The notes: generated by a model not told the origin, from the letters alone. A DNA stretch of 64,000 bases from Nocardia pseudobrasiliensis NBRC 108224 (GCF_001613105.1 NZ_BDBS01000040.1:59201-123200); one strand, 5' to 3'. Counted from the first letter of the stretch, positions 51,390 through 60,940 are shown. Numbers and translations: made by a program.

Positions 51390-51793
51390 CGGTCCGCACC
51401 GGCCCTCGCGGGCGCGGGCACATCATTGCTGCGGTACAGCTCGCCGAGTTCTCTCACAATGACCGAGACCTCCTTGGCGGCCTCGGCCTCCTCGAGCAGC
51501 ACCACATGATCCAGGCGCACCCGCAACGCCTCGGCCGCGCCGGACATGCGCAGATGGAATCGCCACCGCTCACCGAAGTTCAACGTGCGCTCGGCCCCGA
51601 TGACGAAGGCCGTGATGCCCGCGAGAACCCTTGGCGCCCAAGATATATCGCCCGGCCATGGCGCGGCCGCGGCTATGCTGGCGGCGAGGGCGATCAGCGT
51701 GCCGCCATTGAACAGAAACGAGTCGAGTTTGGCGTTGTGCGCGCCCTTGAATTCCTGGATCGCTGCTTTGATCGCGTCGATATCGCCTGCCAC
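51386..51793 (-). CDS. Operon gene 3: two-helix membrane protein, SLATT-like
   Basis: A 135-residue protein. After an amphipathic helix it has two closely spaced membrane helices (GGTLIALAASIAAAA and APRVLAGITAFVIGAERTLN), then a cytosolic helix (RWRFHLRMSGAAEALRVRLD) and a charged tail. This layout matches the SLATT/DUF4231 2TM modules that accompany nucleotide-signalling defence systems. The assignment is by architecture and is tentative. It is separated from gene 2 by 12 nt and overlaps gene 4. Confidence 0.65.
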   Translation of the reverse strand: MAGDIDAIKAAIQEFKGAHNAKLDSFLFNGGTLIALAASIAAAAPWPGDISWAPRVLAGITAFVIGAERTLNFGERWRFHLRMSGAAEALRVRLDHVVLLEEAEAAKEVSVIVRELGELYRSNDVPAPARAGADR

Positions 51794-51805
51794 GGCGGAT
51801 TCCCA

Positions 51806-52594
51806 TCAGTCTCTGGTGCGTTGTCGGATATGTCGTTGTGGCGGTGGCGGCGCTTCGCGCGGTGACCGCGTCGCCAGATCCCCGAGAATGGCCGCGGTGA
51901 AGCGGCCGACCGCGGCCTCTCGCCAGTGGTCATGGTGGTCGATCTCGAAATCCTGCCGATGGGTCCACGGCCGATCGTGCGGTGCGCCGTGCAGACCCAC
52001 CGCCTCGCCATGCGAGATGAACGGTGTGGTCAGCCGGGAACCGATGCCGAAAACCCGCTGCAGCACCGGGTCTCGCGGGCTATAGCCGACCCCCTCGCGC
52101 TCGGCCAGCGGGATGTCGAAGGGACCGGAATCAGCCAGATCGGCGACTCCGACCGCCGCGCCCGCCAGGCCCAAGCCGTCCAGAATCGTCGCCGACCGAA
52201 ACCGATACGCCGCCTCGAGCACCACCAGCGCACCCAGCGAATGCCCGATCAGCACACAGCGCTGATTCGGCCGCCGCCGCAGATAGTCGCCGAGTTTTCG
52301 CCCGCACTGCCGGGCGAGCGGCACGATCATCGGATAGGTGACCCGCGACAGCGACCGGCTCCGATACAGATCGCTGGGCCACAGAAACGGTCCGCGCTGA
52401 ACCTGCGATTTCGCGCCGAGATATCCGGCCAGTGCGGCCCACTGCGCCAGCGCGCGACGCCGATTCACATTGAACCCGTGCACGAACAGAAATATCGGCC
52501 GACCGCAATCGGGTCGCAGTTCCTCCAGAATCGCCTCGCGCCGTCCACCGCCGCGATCGGCGGCCCGCAGGCTCAGCAGCACGTCGTAGCTCAT
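51806..52594 (-). CDS. Operon gene 2: alpha/beta hydrolase, DUF900-like
   Basis: A 262-residue protein. PIFLFVHGFNVNRRRALAQW provides the oxyanion region, VLIGHSLGALVVLEAA the nucleophile Ser elbow, and IDHHDHW the probable catalytic His. The FVHGFN block is typical of the DUF900/serine-esterase group that cleaves lipids or acyl esters. No signal peptide is seen. The ATG comes 1 nt after the stop of gene 1 (TGAgATG), indicating translational coupling. In the context of two membrane-protein partners, a phospholipase-type activity is an attractive but unproven idea. Confidence 0.82.
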   Translation of the reverse strand: MSYDVLLSLRAADRGGGRREAILEELRPDCGRPIFLFVHGFNVNRRRALAQWAALAGYLGAKSQVQRGPFLWPSDLYRSRSLSRVTYPMIVPLARQCGRKLGDYLRRRPNQRCVLIGHSLGALVVLEAAYRFRSATILDGLGLAGAAVGVADLADSGPFDIPLAEREGVGYSPRDPVLQRVFGIGSRLTTPFISHGEAVGLHGAPHDRPWTHRQDFEIDHHDHWREAAVGRFTAAILGDLATRSPREAPPPPQRHIRQRTRD

Positions 52595-52595
52595 C

Positions 52596-53567
52596 TCAAT
52601 ACGCGGCCCCGCGCCGCACGATGCGCACCAGATCGCTGCACAACCACGCGATCGGCCCGCCGATGACCAGTCCACTGATCGTGCCCACCGCGCTGGCGAC
52701 CGCGGAATCGGTTCCCAGCGAGGTTCCCGCCGCCGCGAGCAGACCCGCCAGGGTGGCCGCCAACGCCTGAATCAACAGCTGCCAACGGTTTTCGAGCAGT
52801 ATTTGAAACGCGTCGATCCGACGTTCGATATGTTCGGTCAATCCCGCGGCGAGCTCATCCGAGGACGCGAGTTCGGCGCGCTCGACCAGTTCGCCTTTCA
52901 CGTAATCAGCCGGGTACAGCGCGGGCACCAGTCGCGGATCGCCGATCACCGCGAAAGTCAGCGCATGCCGCAGTTTGTCGGGCACCCGCGGATCCGGTAC
53001 GAACACCGCGAGATAACGCAGCGAATCGGCGAGTTGGCCGGCGAGCTGTCGAGAAGTAGCCGCATAACTGATATCCGACGGTCCACCGCCGGGCCTGTCC
53101 CGCAGCGTGGTTCCCTTACCGCGCTCCATCAGATGCCGGGTCACCGCCTCGTTGAGCGCGTTGATATCGACGCCGAAGAATCCGTCGACGAGCAGCCGCT
53201 GAAATATTTCGCGCAGCGGGGTCTGCCGTTTCACGAACTCCACGGCCAGAAACGCGACGATCCCGGCCGCCCCGGTCAGCAGCAACAACTGCCCCAGAGC
53301 GGCCGAAATGCTTGCGCCCCCGGCCCTTCCGACCGATTTTCCGAGCCATACCCGCAACGCCCACACACCGAAACCGATGACGGTCGCCGTCGACAGCGCG
53401 AGGACCGCCGGGGGCGCCAGCAGCGGAATCAATCGAGGCGGGTGCGGCACTGGGGAAATCGCCGCGATCCGCTCACCGGCGCGCGCGAGATTACGGCCGA
53501 GGATCATCAGTGACCAGGTCGTCACAATGGTGGTCAGGGCCACGACAATCCAGCCCCAGCGCTCCAT
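52596..53567 (-). CDS. Operon gene 1: five-helix membrane protein with cytosolic core
   Basis: A 323-residue protein that I do not recognise. Three N-terminal helices (GWIVVALTTIVTTWSLMILG; APPAVLALSTATVIGFGVWA; LGQLLLLTGAAGIVAFLAVE) and two C-terminal helices (ALAATLAGLLAAAGTSLG; VGTISGLVIGGPIAWLC) enclose a soluble domain of about 150 residues with many charges (RDRPGGGPSDISYAATSRQL). It leads the five-gene operon. The region upstream to the thioesterase end is 190 bp and presumably holds the promoter. Confidence 0.75.
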   Translation of the reverse strand: MERWGWIVVALTTIVTTWSLMILGRNLARAGERIAAISPVPHPPRLIPLLAPPAVLALSTATVIGFGVWALRVWLGKSVGRAGGASISAALGQLLLLTGAAGIVAFLAVEFVKRQTPLREIFQRLLVDGFFGVDINALNEAVTRHLMERGKGTTLRDRPGGGPSDISYAATSRQLAGQLADSLRYLAVFVPDPRVPDKLRHALTFAVIGDPRLVPALYPADYVKGELVERAELASSDELAAGLTEHIERRIDAFQILLENRWQLLIQALAATLAGLLAAAGTSLGTDSAVASAVGTISGLVIGGPIAWLCSDLVRIVRRGAAY

Positions 53568-53758
53568 CCGACCTCCACTACGCGGCGGCGATGCGGTGAT
53601 CGAATGTCCGCATCCCAGTGAAAACCTAGGCCACGCATGCTTGCACCGCAATCCTTTTCAGGATTGCGGTATGGACAAATCTTCCCTCGATTTCGTCCGA
53701 CTGGTCGGAACATCCATTCGGAGTAATTCCGTCGAAATCCGCGAAATACGACAGTCGC

Positions 53759-54547
53759 TCAGGACGGTGTGGCGGCGAACGATTCCACGCGCGCCAATGT
53801 CCGTGCGCTGCCGTCGACTTCGAGTTGTATGTGCAGGCCGCGCTCGCCCCGCCAGGCGCGGATGAGCACCTCGTCGCCCGCCAGCACCGGGCCGACGTGT
53901 TCGACGATCACCCGATACGGCATCGCCCGCTGTTCGGGGAACCGGCCGAGCGCCTCCTCCACCGCCTCCCAGTGCACCGCGTTGTTGACGTGCCCGTAAT
54001 GGTCGACATCGGTGACGCGCAACGGGAACGGCCACACCTGGGCGTCGACGGCCGCGCCCTCGACCAGCGCGGCCTTCCAGCGCAGGCGGTGCTCGGTGGT
54101 CGCGGCGAGCATCGGCGCCATGAACCGGTCGCTCATCCGCGCCGGACGGCCGCCCTCGATGTCGACGTGGATCAGGAACATCTCCGCATCGATCAGGCCG
54201 CCGTTCTCGCCCGCGACCTGAATGCGCATATTGCACCACCGGTTCGACAGCGCCTGCGGCCACCGCCGCAGATGCGCCTGGTCACCGAATTCGATCGGCG
54301 CCGACACATCGATCACGGTGCGGCGAACGATCCAGCCCCGATGCCGATCGCCCTCCTCGACCACCTTCAGATGGTCGTATCCGATGTCCTGCAGATACCG
54401 CGCCGCCGAATCCAGCCGTAGCCGCCCCGCACCGTCGGTGTCTCCCAATCGCACCGGCCACTGCTCGTGGAACGCCCGACTCAGGTCCAGGCACGGCGGC
54501 AGCGGAAACGCGATGTCGGCCAACCGATCGACGGTGGCGGCGCTCAT
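53759..54547 (-). CDS. Acyl-ACP thioesterase (FatA-like)
   Basis: A 262-residue double hotdog protein. The first half begins EQWPVRLGDTDGAGRLRLDS and ARYLQDIGYDHL, the second contains LRVTDVDHYGHVNNAVHWEA, both typical of the acyl-ACP thioesterase family. The second hotdog carries the usual Asn-His-Glu-type residues (HVNNAVHWE). It releases fatty acids from ACP. It is divergent from the TIR-STAND gene with a 157-bp gap. Confidence 0.9.
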   Translation of the reverse strand: MSAATVDRLADIAFPLPPCLDLSRAFHEQWPVRLGDTDGAGRLRLDSAARYLQDIGYDHLKVVEEGDRHRGWIVRRTVIDVSAPIEFGDQAHLRRWPQALSNRWCNMRIQVAGENGGLIDAEMFLIHVDIEGGRPARMSDRFMAPMLAATTEHRLRWKAALVEGAAVDAQVWPFPLRVTDVDHYGHVNNAVHWEAVEEALGRFPEQRAMPYRVIVEHVGPVLAGDEVLIRAWRGERGLHIQLEVDGSARTLARVESFAATPS

Positions 54548-54704
54548 GAACTCTCCTCTCGCAGGTCACGCGTGAGCGTACCGACCGGACCGCACAACCG
54601 CCCCTTCGACACGGACCCGCGCGCTCGGATCGAGTCGTTCACCGACCGGCCCCGCGCGCGACCGGTACCGTTGTGCTGGCAGTTCGGCCTGCCGTGCGGG
54701 AGGG

Positions 54705-57700
54705 GTGTTGGCCCGGGTATTCATCAGTCACGCGAGCGCGGATCGCGAGTGGGCCGCAGAGATTCGCGGCTGGCTGGTCGCCGACGGCCACGAGGTCTTC
54801 CTCGATCTGCACCCGGTCGACGGCTTGATCGTCGGCGAGGAATGGGAGCGTGCACTCTATCGGCGGTTGCGCTGGGCCGATGCGGTGGTCTGCGTCATCA
54901 CCGCGACCTATCTGCAATCGGTGTGGTGCGCGGCCGAAGTCGGCATCGCCAAGGCCAACGGCGCGCGGCTGCTGCCAGTCCGCGTCGCGGCCGATATCAC
55001 CCATCCACTGCTGAAATCGCTGCAGCAGTCCAATGCCGCGGCCGATCCCGCGGTGGCCCGCGAAAAGCTCGCGGTGGCCCTGCGTCGACTGGATATGGGC
55101 GGAGGCGTGGGCTGGTCCGATGATCTGCCGCCCTATCCGGGCCTGGAAGCGTTCGGCACCGACCGGCGGCGGGTGTTCTTCGGCCGCACGCGCGAGGCCG
55201 CCGAGGTCGCCGAACTGCTGCGCAAACCGGCGACCCGGACCGAACCGGCGATCCAGCTGGTGATCGGCCCCTCCGGATGCGGGAAATCCTCCCTCGTGCG
55301 CGCGGGTGTCATCCCGCTGATCGCCGAGGAACCGCTGTGGCTGCCGCTCGAACCGATCGTCCCCGGCGCCGACCCGATCGGTGCGCTGGCCCGATCCCTC
55401 GCCCCCGCCCTCGCCCGCACCGATCCGCAACACCCACCGCGATCGCTGCGAGAACGCCTGACCGGCACCGGACTTCGCGATATCGCCATCGACATCCTCA
55501 ACGCCGAACAGGCGGGCGTCGAATGCAAACTGCTACTGGTCATCGACCAGTTCGAACAGCTGCTGCGCCGCACGCCCCCGCGCGACCGCGCCGAATTCGT
55601 CGACCTGCTGCTCCCGGCCGTGGGCGGACCGATCCAAATCCTCGCCACGCTGCGACCCGAATTCCTGGACCAGCTGGGAACCGATCCCGCGCTGGCGCGC
55701 ATCGCGACCCGCACCCATCCCCTGCGCCCGCTGCGCACCGACGCGCTGCGCGAGGTCATCCAGGAACCCGCGCGGGTGGCGGGTTTGACCATCGAGGACG
55801 GTCTGGTGGAGGCGCTGCTCGCCGACACCGACAGCGGCGACGCCCTGCCACTGCTCGCCTTCACCCTGCAACAGCTCGCATACGGACTGCGCCGCGGCGA
55901 CCGACTGACCCGAGACCGCTACGACGAGATCGGCGGCGTGCGTGGCGCGCTGGAACGCCAGGCCGAGACCGCGCTGGCCGAGGCGCGCGCGGCGACCGGA
56001 CACTCCGACGCCGAGATCGTGGCGATGCTGCTGCGCCTGGTCACCGTCGACGAATACGGCGTACCCACGCGCGACCGCGTCGCCCGCGCGGAATTGAGCG
56101 AGTCGGCGCGAAAGGTGTTCGACGCCTTCGTCACCCATCGACTGCTCGTCGTCGCCGAGGAGGACGGGCGCATCGTCGTCACCGCCGCGCACGAGGCGTT
56201 CCCACGCAACTGGACGCGGTTGCGCGAGGCCATCGCCGCCGAGAGCACCGCGCTGCGGGCCCGGCGCGCGGTGGAGATCGCGGCCGCGGACTGGGAACGC
56301 GACCGCAAACCCGCGCGGCTGTGGGAGCGCGATCGGCTCGCGGTGGCCGCCGCCGATCTCGGGGCCCGGGTGCGACTGTGGCGGCTCGGCGCGACGCGGG
56401 TCGAGATCAGCGCGCGGGCACGGACATTCCTGGAACGCGGCTATCGCCGCGATCGCCTGCGACGCGGCCGCGCGACCGCGGTGCTGTCGGCGCTGCTGTG
56501 CGCGGCGCTGGTGGCCGCCTTCGTCGCGATCGTGCAGCAGCGCCAGGCGGTGGCCCGCCAGCACACCGCGGTCGCGGGAAAGCTGCTGGCGCAGGCGAAT
56601 CAACTGCGTCCGGTCGATCCGCGCACGGCGATCCGGCTCGGCGTGGCGGCCGATCGCATCGATCCGGGCAACGAGACGCGCCAGTGGTTGATCAATACGC
56701 TGTCCACGACCCGATACGCGGGCACGATCGACGACATCGCGAAAAATGTACTGCGACTGTCCTTCTCGCCGGACGGGCGGACGATCGCGGTGCAGCACGA
56801 CGGGGGAACCATCGAACTGTGGGCGGTCTCCGACTCCGGGCGATCGCGGCGATTGAGCGAATTGACCGGTGTCAGCAATATCTCGGCGATCGCCTTCACC
56901 CCCGACGGGACGACGCTGCTGACCGGCTCCGGCCAGGACCTCAACGCCAGGGACGCCCGCCTGGGCTATTCGGTGTCCGCCGAACCGCGCTACGACCCGT
57001 TCAGCATGGACGGCCTGATCCAGTGGGATCTCACCGATCCGGCCCATCCGCGCACGAAAGCGCATCCGGCGCTGGATATCTCACCCAAACTGCGTTTCGA
57101 TTTCGCCCCGGCGACGATGCTGGCTCTCGGCACCGAGTACCAGCAGCCGACCGCGCTGTGGGATCTCGCCGACCCCGATCATCCGATGCCCGTCGCGACG
57201 CTGCTGCCGCCCGAGCAGACACTGGAGGTCGCCGAATTCTCCCCCGACGGACGGCTGCTGGTGACCGGCACCCGCGCGGCCACCACCCTCTGGGACGTCA
57301 CCGACCGGCACTCACCGCGCCCGATCGGCCGATTGGATCTGCCGCCGCGCGCCATCGCCCAGCACATCGCCTTCTCTCCCGACGGACGCCGCATGGCGGT
57401 TTCGGTATTCCCGACCGGCGTCGCGCGCTGGGACGTCACCGACCCCGCGCATCCGCGCGCCGAACCGGCCTTCGATTCGGGCGGTACGGCGTGGCCGGTA
57501 TTCGCCCGGTCGGGGAATATGGTCGCCGTGGCGGCCGAATTCGGCAACCGGGTCACGCTGTACCGGTTCGGCGAGACCGGGGACGACGTGGAGACGATCT
57601 CGGATCTGGTCGGCCGGACCGGCGCGACGACGGCGATCGCGTTCTCGGCCAACGGCATCATCGCCGTCGGCGGGCCCGATGGGCGCACCATTCTGTGGAC

Positions 57701-58814
57701 GACCGACACCCGTGCGCAACCGCAACCGATCGGCGAACAGGTTTCCGGGCAGGTCGACCGGATCGTCGCGGAGAACGGAATCGCCACCGCCGCCGGGCTC
57801 ATCGCGACCGGCGGTAAGAACGGCAGGGTCGACCTCTGGGACACCGGACAGTCCGATACACCCGTGCACACCGCCTCGTTCGATACCGAGCATTTCGACT
57901 TCAGCGACAACGACATTCGCATCAGCTGCGTCGCACTCTCACCCGACGGCACGACCTTGGCGGTCGGGGGAATAGATCGAACCGTCTCGCTGTGGGACGT
58001 GACCGACCGACGCCGCCCGCGACGACTGGGCGCGCCGCTCACCGGTCTCGACGGTATCGTCCGCACCCTCGCGTTCACTCCCGACGGCACGCGCCTGGCC
58101 GCGGGCAGCGATCTGAACTCACTGGTGTGGAATATCGAGACCAGGGATGCGCCCCGGCGGCTCGGGCGCGGCGTCTACCAGGTACAGATGCGGCAGGTCT
58201 ACGTCACCGCGAGCGGGCGCATCCTCGGAATCGGCTGGCAACACGAGCACAAGGGTCTGTCCTTCTGGGATTTCACCGACTCCGACAACCCGATCCGGCT
58301 CGGCGAGATCGCGGTACCGATGAGCGCGAGCGTGGCCTACTCGCCGGTGACCGGGGTGCTGGTGGCGGTGGAGAAGAACGTCGCACAGTTCTGGGATGTC
58401 CGCGATCCCGCGCGCGGCACGCGGGTCGGTAATGCCGTGCAATCGAATTTCGGACTGATCAGCCCTCGATTCGACGCGACCGGAACGGTTCTCGCCACAT
58501 CGGGCAACGGACGGGTCCAGATGTGGCTGGTCACCGATCCGGCGCATCCGACCCCGGTCGGCGAGCCGCGCGACGCGGGGGCGGGCGATATCGTGGCCGC
58601 GACCTTCACCGCCGATTCCAACCGTCTGATCACCGGACACGATCTCGGGGTGAGCCGCACAGTCGCCAAGGTGGCGATGTGGGATCTGCGCCGACTGTAC
58701 GAACTGCGCCGCGACCCCGCCGACACCGGTTGCCGCACAGTCGGATCCGGCCTGGATCCGGACACCTGGCGGCAGTACATCCAGGAACTTCCCTATCGCG
58801 ACACCTGCCGGTGA
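54705..58814 (+). CDS. TIR - STAND NTPase - TM - WD40 protein
   Basis: A 1369-residue multidomain protein. Residues 1-130: TIR domain (ARVFISHASADREWAAEIRG; SVWCAAEVG with Glu78 in the position of the NADase catalytic Glu). Residues 146-560: STAND/nSTAND1-type NTPase with Walker A GPSGCGKSSLVRAG (188-201) and Walker B LLLVIDQFEQLL (about 275). One membrane helix lies at about 590-612 (TAVLSALLCAALVAAFVAIV), then the arm LLAQANQLRPVDPRTAIRLG, then about a dozen WD40 repeats to the end (SPDGRTIAVQ, TPDGTTLLTG and others). WD40 sensors that trigger STAND oligomerisation and TIR NAD+ cleavage are known from bacterial defence proteins. The membrane helix between NTPase and propeller places the WD40 part outside the cytosol, which is odd for a phage sensor. 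Confidence 0.93.
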   Translation: MLARVFISHASADREWAAEIRGWLVADGHEVFLDLHPVDGLIVGEEWERALYRRLRWADAVVCVITATYLQSVWCAAEVGIAKANGARLLPVRVAADITHPLLKSLQQSNAAADPAVAREKLAVALRRLDMGGGVGWSDDLPPYPGLEAFGTDRRRVFFGRTREAAEVAELLRKPATRTEPAIQLVIGPSGCGKSSLVRAGVIPLIAEEPLWLPLEPIVPGADPIGALARSLAPALARTDPQHPPRSLRERLTGTGLRDIAIDILNAEQAGVECKLLLVIDQFEQLLRRTPPRDRAEFVDLLLPAVGGPIQILATLRPEFLDQLGTDPALARIATRTHPLRPLRTDALREVIQEPARVAGLTIEDGLVEALLADTDSGDALPLLAFTLQQLAYGLRRGDRLTRDRYDEIGGVRGALERQAETALAEARAATGHSDAEIVAMLLRLVTVDEYGVPTRDRVARAELSESARKVFDAFVTHRLLVVAEEDGRIVVTAAHEAFPRNWTRLREAIAAESTALRARRAVEIAAADWERDRKPARLWERDRLAVAAADLGARVRLWRLGATRVEISARARTFLERGYRRDRLRRGRATAVLSALLCAALVAAFVAIVQQRQAVARQHTAVAGKLLAQANQLRPVDPRTAIRLGVAADRIDPGNETRQWLINTLSTTRYAGTIDDIAKNVLRLSFSPDGRTIAVQHDGGTIELWAVSDSGRSRRLSELTGVSNISAIAFTPDGTTLLTGSGQDLNARDARLGYSVSAEPRYDPFSMDGLIQWDLTDPAHPRTKAHPALDISPKLRFDFAPATMLALGTEYQQPTALWDLADPDHPMPVATLLPPEQTLEVAEFSPDGRLLVTGTRAATTLWDVTDRHSPRPIGRLDLPPRAIAQHIAFSPDGRRMAVSVFPTGVARWDVTDPAHPRAEPAFDSGGTAWPVFARSGNMVAVAAEFGNRVTLYRFGETGDDVETISDLVGRTGATTAIAFSANGIIAVGGPDGRTILWTTDTRAQPQPIGEQVSGQVDRIVAENGIATAAGLIATGGKNGRVDLWDTGQSDTPVHTASFDTEHFDFSDNDIRISCVALSPDGTTLAVGGIDRTVSLWDVTDRRRPRRLGAPLTGLDGIVRTLAFTPDGTRLAAGSDLNSLVWNIETRDAPRRLGRGVYQVQMRQVYVTASGRILGIGWQHEHKGLSFWDFTDSDNPIRLGEIAVPMSASVAYSPVTGVLVAVEKNVAQFWDVRDPARGTRVGNAVQSNFGLISPRFDATGTVLATSGNGRVQMWLVTDPAHPTPVGEPRDAGAGDIVAATFTADSNRLITGHDLGVSRTVAKVAMWDLRRLYELRRDPADTGCRTVGSGLDPDTWRQYIQELPYRDTCR

Positions 58815-58818
58815 CCGC

Positions 58819-59757
58819 TCAAGGCGCGGGCGACAGCCGCACCACCCGACCGAACTGGGAGTTGTCGGTGAAATAGATGGTGTCGGCGGAGTCGACCGTG
58901 AGCCCCGCGACCGTGCCCAGGTCGGTGTAGGGCAGCCGCGTCGGCGTCCGCGCGCCGGGCGTGAGCCGCCACAGCGCGGCGGTCGTGCGCGAGGGCCTGC
59001 TGCCGTCCTCGGCGGCGGGTTCGAAGACATCGTCCGCGAGCAGCAGATTGCCGTGATGATCGACGGTGAGGGCCTCGACGAATTTCAGGTCCGGAATCGG
59101 GGTCGGCGTCGCGGGTGGTTTACCCGCGCGGAAGGTCAGCAGCGTCGGATTCGGTTCGGCCACATAGACGATGACATCACCGGAATCGGAGACCGCGATC
59201 GGCGCGCGGAGTCGGTCGACGTTGGCCAGCACCTCGGGCGCGCCGCCCGCGGGCAACCTCAGAATCCGGGCGTGCTCGGGGTCGGTGGCGTACACGATGC
59301 CCGCGCGATCGACCGCTACCCCGGCATCGTAGGAATGTCCCGCGCGGCCGGAATCCTGGCCGGACGCAACGGAGAGGGGCAGGGCGACGGTCGATTTCCG
59401 GTCCGGCGCGATCCGCAGTATCCGCTCCGCGCCGTAATCGGTGGCGTACAACTCCTCGGCGGGGCCGATCGCGAGGGAATACGGCGACTTCAATTCCGGC
59501 ACGGCCAGCCGCTGCGGTAGGAAGCGCCCGGCCGCGAGCCATTGCACAGACCCGGATTCCACCACGTACACATCCCCGGTGCGTCCCACGGCGATTCCGC
59601 GCGGGGAGTCCACCAGCAGCGGCAGGTCGGTCTGGGTCTGCCAGCCGGTCGCGTGTCGCGCGCGCGACCCGTGCGGCCACCAGATCCACACGGCGACAAC
59701 CACCGCGACCATGGCCGCGACGCCGACCAGCCATATCCGGGACGGTCGCGTCGTCAT
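58819..59757 (-). CDS. Membrane-anchored NHL-type beta-propeller
   Basis: The product has 312 residues. An N-terminal helix (RIWLVGVAAMVAVVVAVWIW) acts as a signal anchor. Propeller blades follow (DSPRGIAVGRTGDVYVVESG, SPYSLAIGPAEELYATDYGA, YDAGVAVDRAGIVYATDPEH, ALTVDHHGNLLLADDV). The pattern fits NHL/SMP-30 repeats. It begins 9 nt downstream of the subtilase stop, so they are cotranscribed and both act outside the membrane. It converges on the TIR-STAND gene with a 4-bp gap. Confidence 0.82.
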   Translation of the reverse strand: MTTRPSRIWLVGVAAMVAVVVAVWIWWPHGSRARHATGWQTQTDLPLLVDSPRGIAVGRTGDVYVVESGSVQWLAAGRFLPQRLAVPELKSPYSLAIGPAEELYATDYGAERILRIAPDRKSTVALPLSVASGQDSGRAGHSYDAGVAVDRAGIVYATDPEHARILRLPAGGAPEVLANVDRLRAPIAVSDSGDVIVYVAEPNPTLLTFRAGKPPATPTPIPDLKFVEALTVDHHGNLLLADDVFEPAAEDGSRPSRTTAALWRLTPGARTPTRLPYTDLGTVAGLTVDSADTIYFTDNSQFGRVVRLSPAP

Positions 59758-59766
59758 GGTCGCAGT

Positions 59767-60849
59767 CTAGGGCGACGCGGCGAGCGCGGCGGCCGCGTCG
59801 ACGATGCCGAAGCCGTACACCGGCGTGTACACCCCGCGAATCACCCCGCCCAGGAACGGCAGTCGCGCGGTGCGCAGGATCGCGTCGTAGATCTGGGCCC
59901 GCGTGCGGCCCTGCGCCGCCAGCAGCGCCGCGACACCGGCGACGTGCGGGGCAGCCATCGAGGTGCCGCTGAACGCGTCGTAGTCGGCCTGCCCGCAGCG
60001 CGGCGAACCGGTGCCGCGCGGGACCAGCGACCACACATTCTCATCGCAGTGCGGCAATCCCGAACCACCTGGCGCGGCAACCACTTTCAGATCCGGCTTC
60101 ACGCCCAGATCCGAATACAGCGCCTTCACCTCGTAGCGGTCGGTGGCGACCACGCAGAGCACGTCGCGGGTGAAGGAGGGGTCCGAGCACAGCGGCAGGG
60201 TTTCGTTGCCGGCCGCGGCCACGACCGCGACATCGCGTGCCACCGCGTAGGCGATCGCATCGGCCAGTCGCGTTCGCAGCCCGAGGAAGGCCAGCACCTG
60301 ATCGTCGGGCAGTCCGACCAGACTCAGATTGATGACATTCGCGCCGTGATCGCTCGCCCAGCGCACACCGTCGGCGATGTCCTCGTACACGCCCACGGCA
60401 TTGTCGAGCACCTTCACCGGCATGATCCGCGCATCCGGCGCGACCCCGGCGATCCCGGTACCGTTCGCGCTCGCCGCGGCCGCGATCCCCGCCACATGCG
60501 TACCGTGGCGATCCGATGCGACCCCCACACCGTCGGGTCCCCGCCAGTCGCCGTCGCCGCAGGGCCGTTGTCCCGCAGGACAATCGGTGAAGGTCGCGCC
60601 GGGGACGAGTTTGCCCGCCAGATCCGGATGGTCCAGATCCACGCCGGTGTCGACCACCGCGATCACCACCCCCGCCCCGGTACTGCTCGCCCACGCCTGC
60701 GGGGCGCGGATCTGGGCCAGCGCCCACTGCTTGTCCACCAGGGGGTCGGCCGCGGCGCCGGACGGCGTCGCCGACGCGACCACCGCCGCGGCGACCGAAC
60801 TCACCGTGAGACCGACCGCCAGCACCGTCCGAAGACGCGAGAGCCACAT
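59767..60849 (-). CDS. Secreted subtilisin-family (S8) serine protease
   Basis: A 360-residue protein. A Sec signal (RTVLAVGLTVSSVAAAVVAS) ends near residue 33. The catalytic triad is Asp67 (VVDTGVD), His115 (RHGTHVAGI) and Ser297 (SGTSMAAPHVAG), with oxyanion Asn in AAAGNE. Six Cys (90, 97, 221, 232, 268, 285) could form three disulfides, as in mycosins of type VII secretion, but no C-terminal membrane helix or ESX gene is present. It lacks a long propeptide. It is the first gene of a pair with the membrane propeller. Confidence 0.93.
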   Translation of the reverse strand: MWLSRLRTVLAVGLTVSSVAAAVVASATPSGAAADPLVDKQWALAQIRAPQAWASSTGAGVVIAVVDTGVDLDHPDLAGKLVPGATFTDCPAGQRPCGDGDWRGPDGVGVASDRHGTHVAGIAAAASANGTGIAGVAPDARIMPVKVLDNAVGVYEDIADGVRWASDHGANVINLSLVGLPDDQVLAFLGLRTRLADAIAYAVARDVAVVAAAGNETLPLCSDPSFTRDVLCVVATDRYEVKALYSDLGVKPDLKVVAAPGGSGLPHCDENVWSLVPRGTGSPRCGQADYDAFSGTSMAAPHVAGVAALLAAQGRTRAQIYDAILRTARLPFLGGVIRGVYTPVYGFGIVDAAAALAASP

Positions 60850-60940
60850 GATCCGCTCCGAAATCGAGCCCAGCGACGCGCAACTGGGCCGGGTACTCCA
60901 TCATCCCCCGCCGACGCGCCCGCGCCACGGAATTCGCGGG

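Noticed and set aside
55277..57817. 846-codon plus-strand and 510-codon minus-strand frames inside the TIR-STAND gene
   Set aside because: Arg-rich shadows caused by high GC; the TIR, Walker and WD40 motifs are all in the other frame.
59767..60849. Mycosin of a type VII secretion system
   Set aside because: Cys pattern is similar, but there is no C-terminal membrane helix and no ESX gene in the window.
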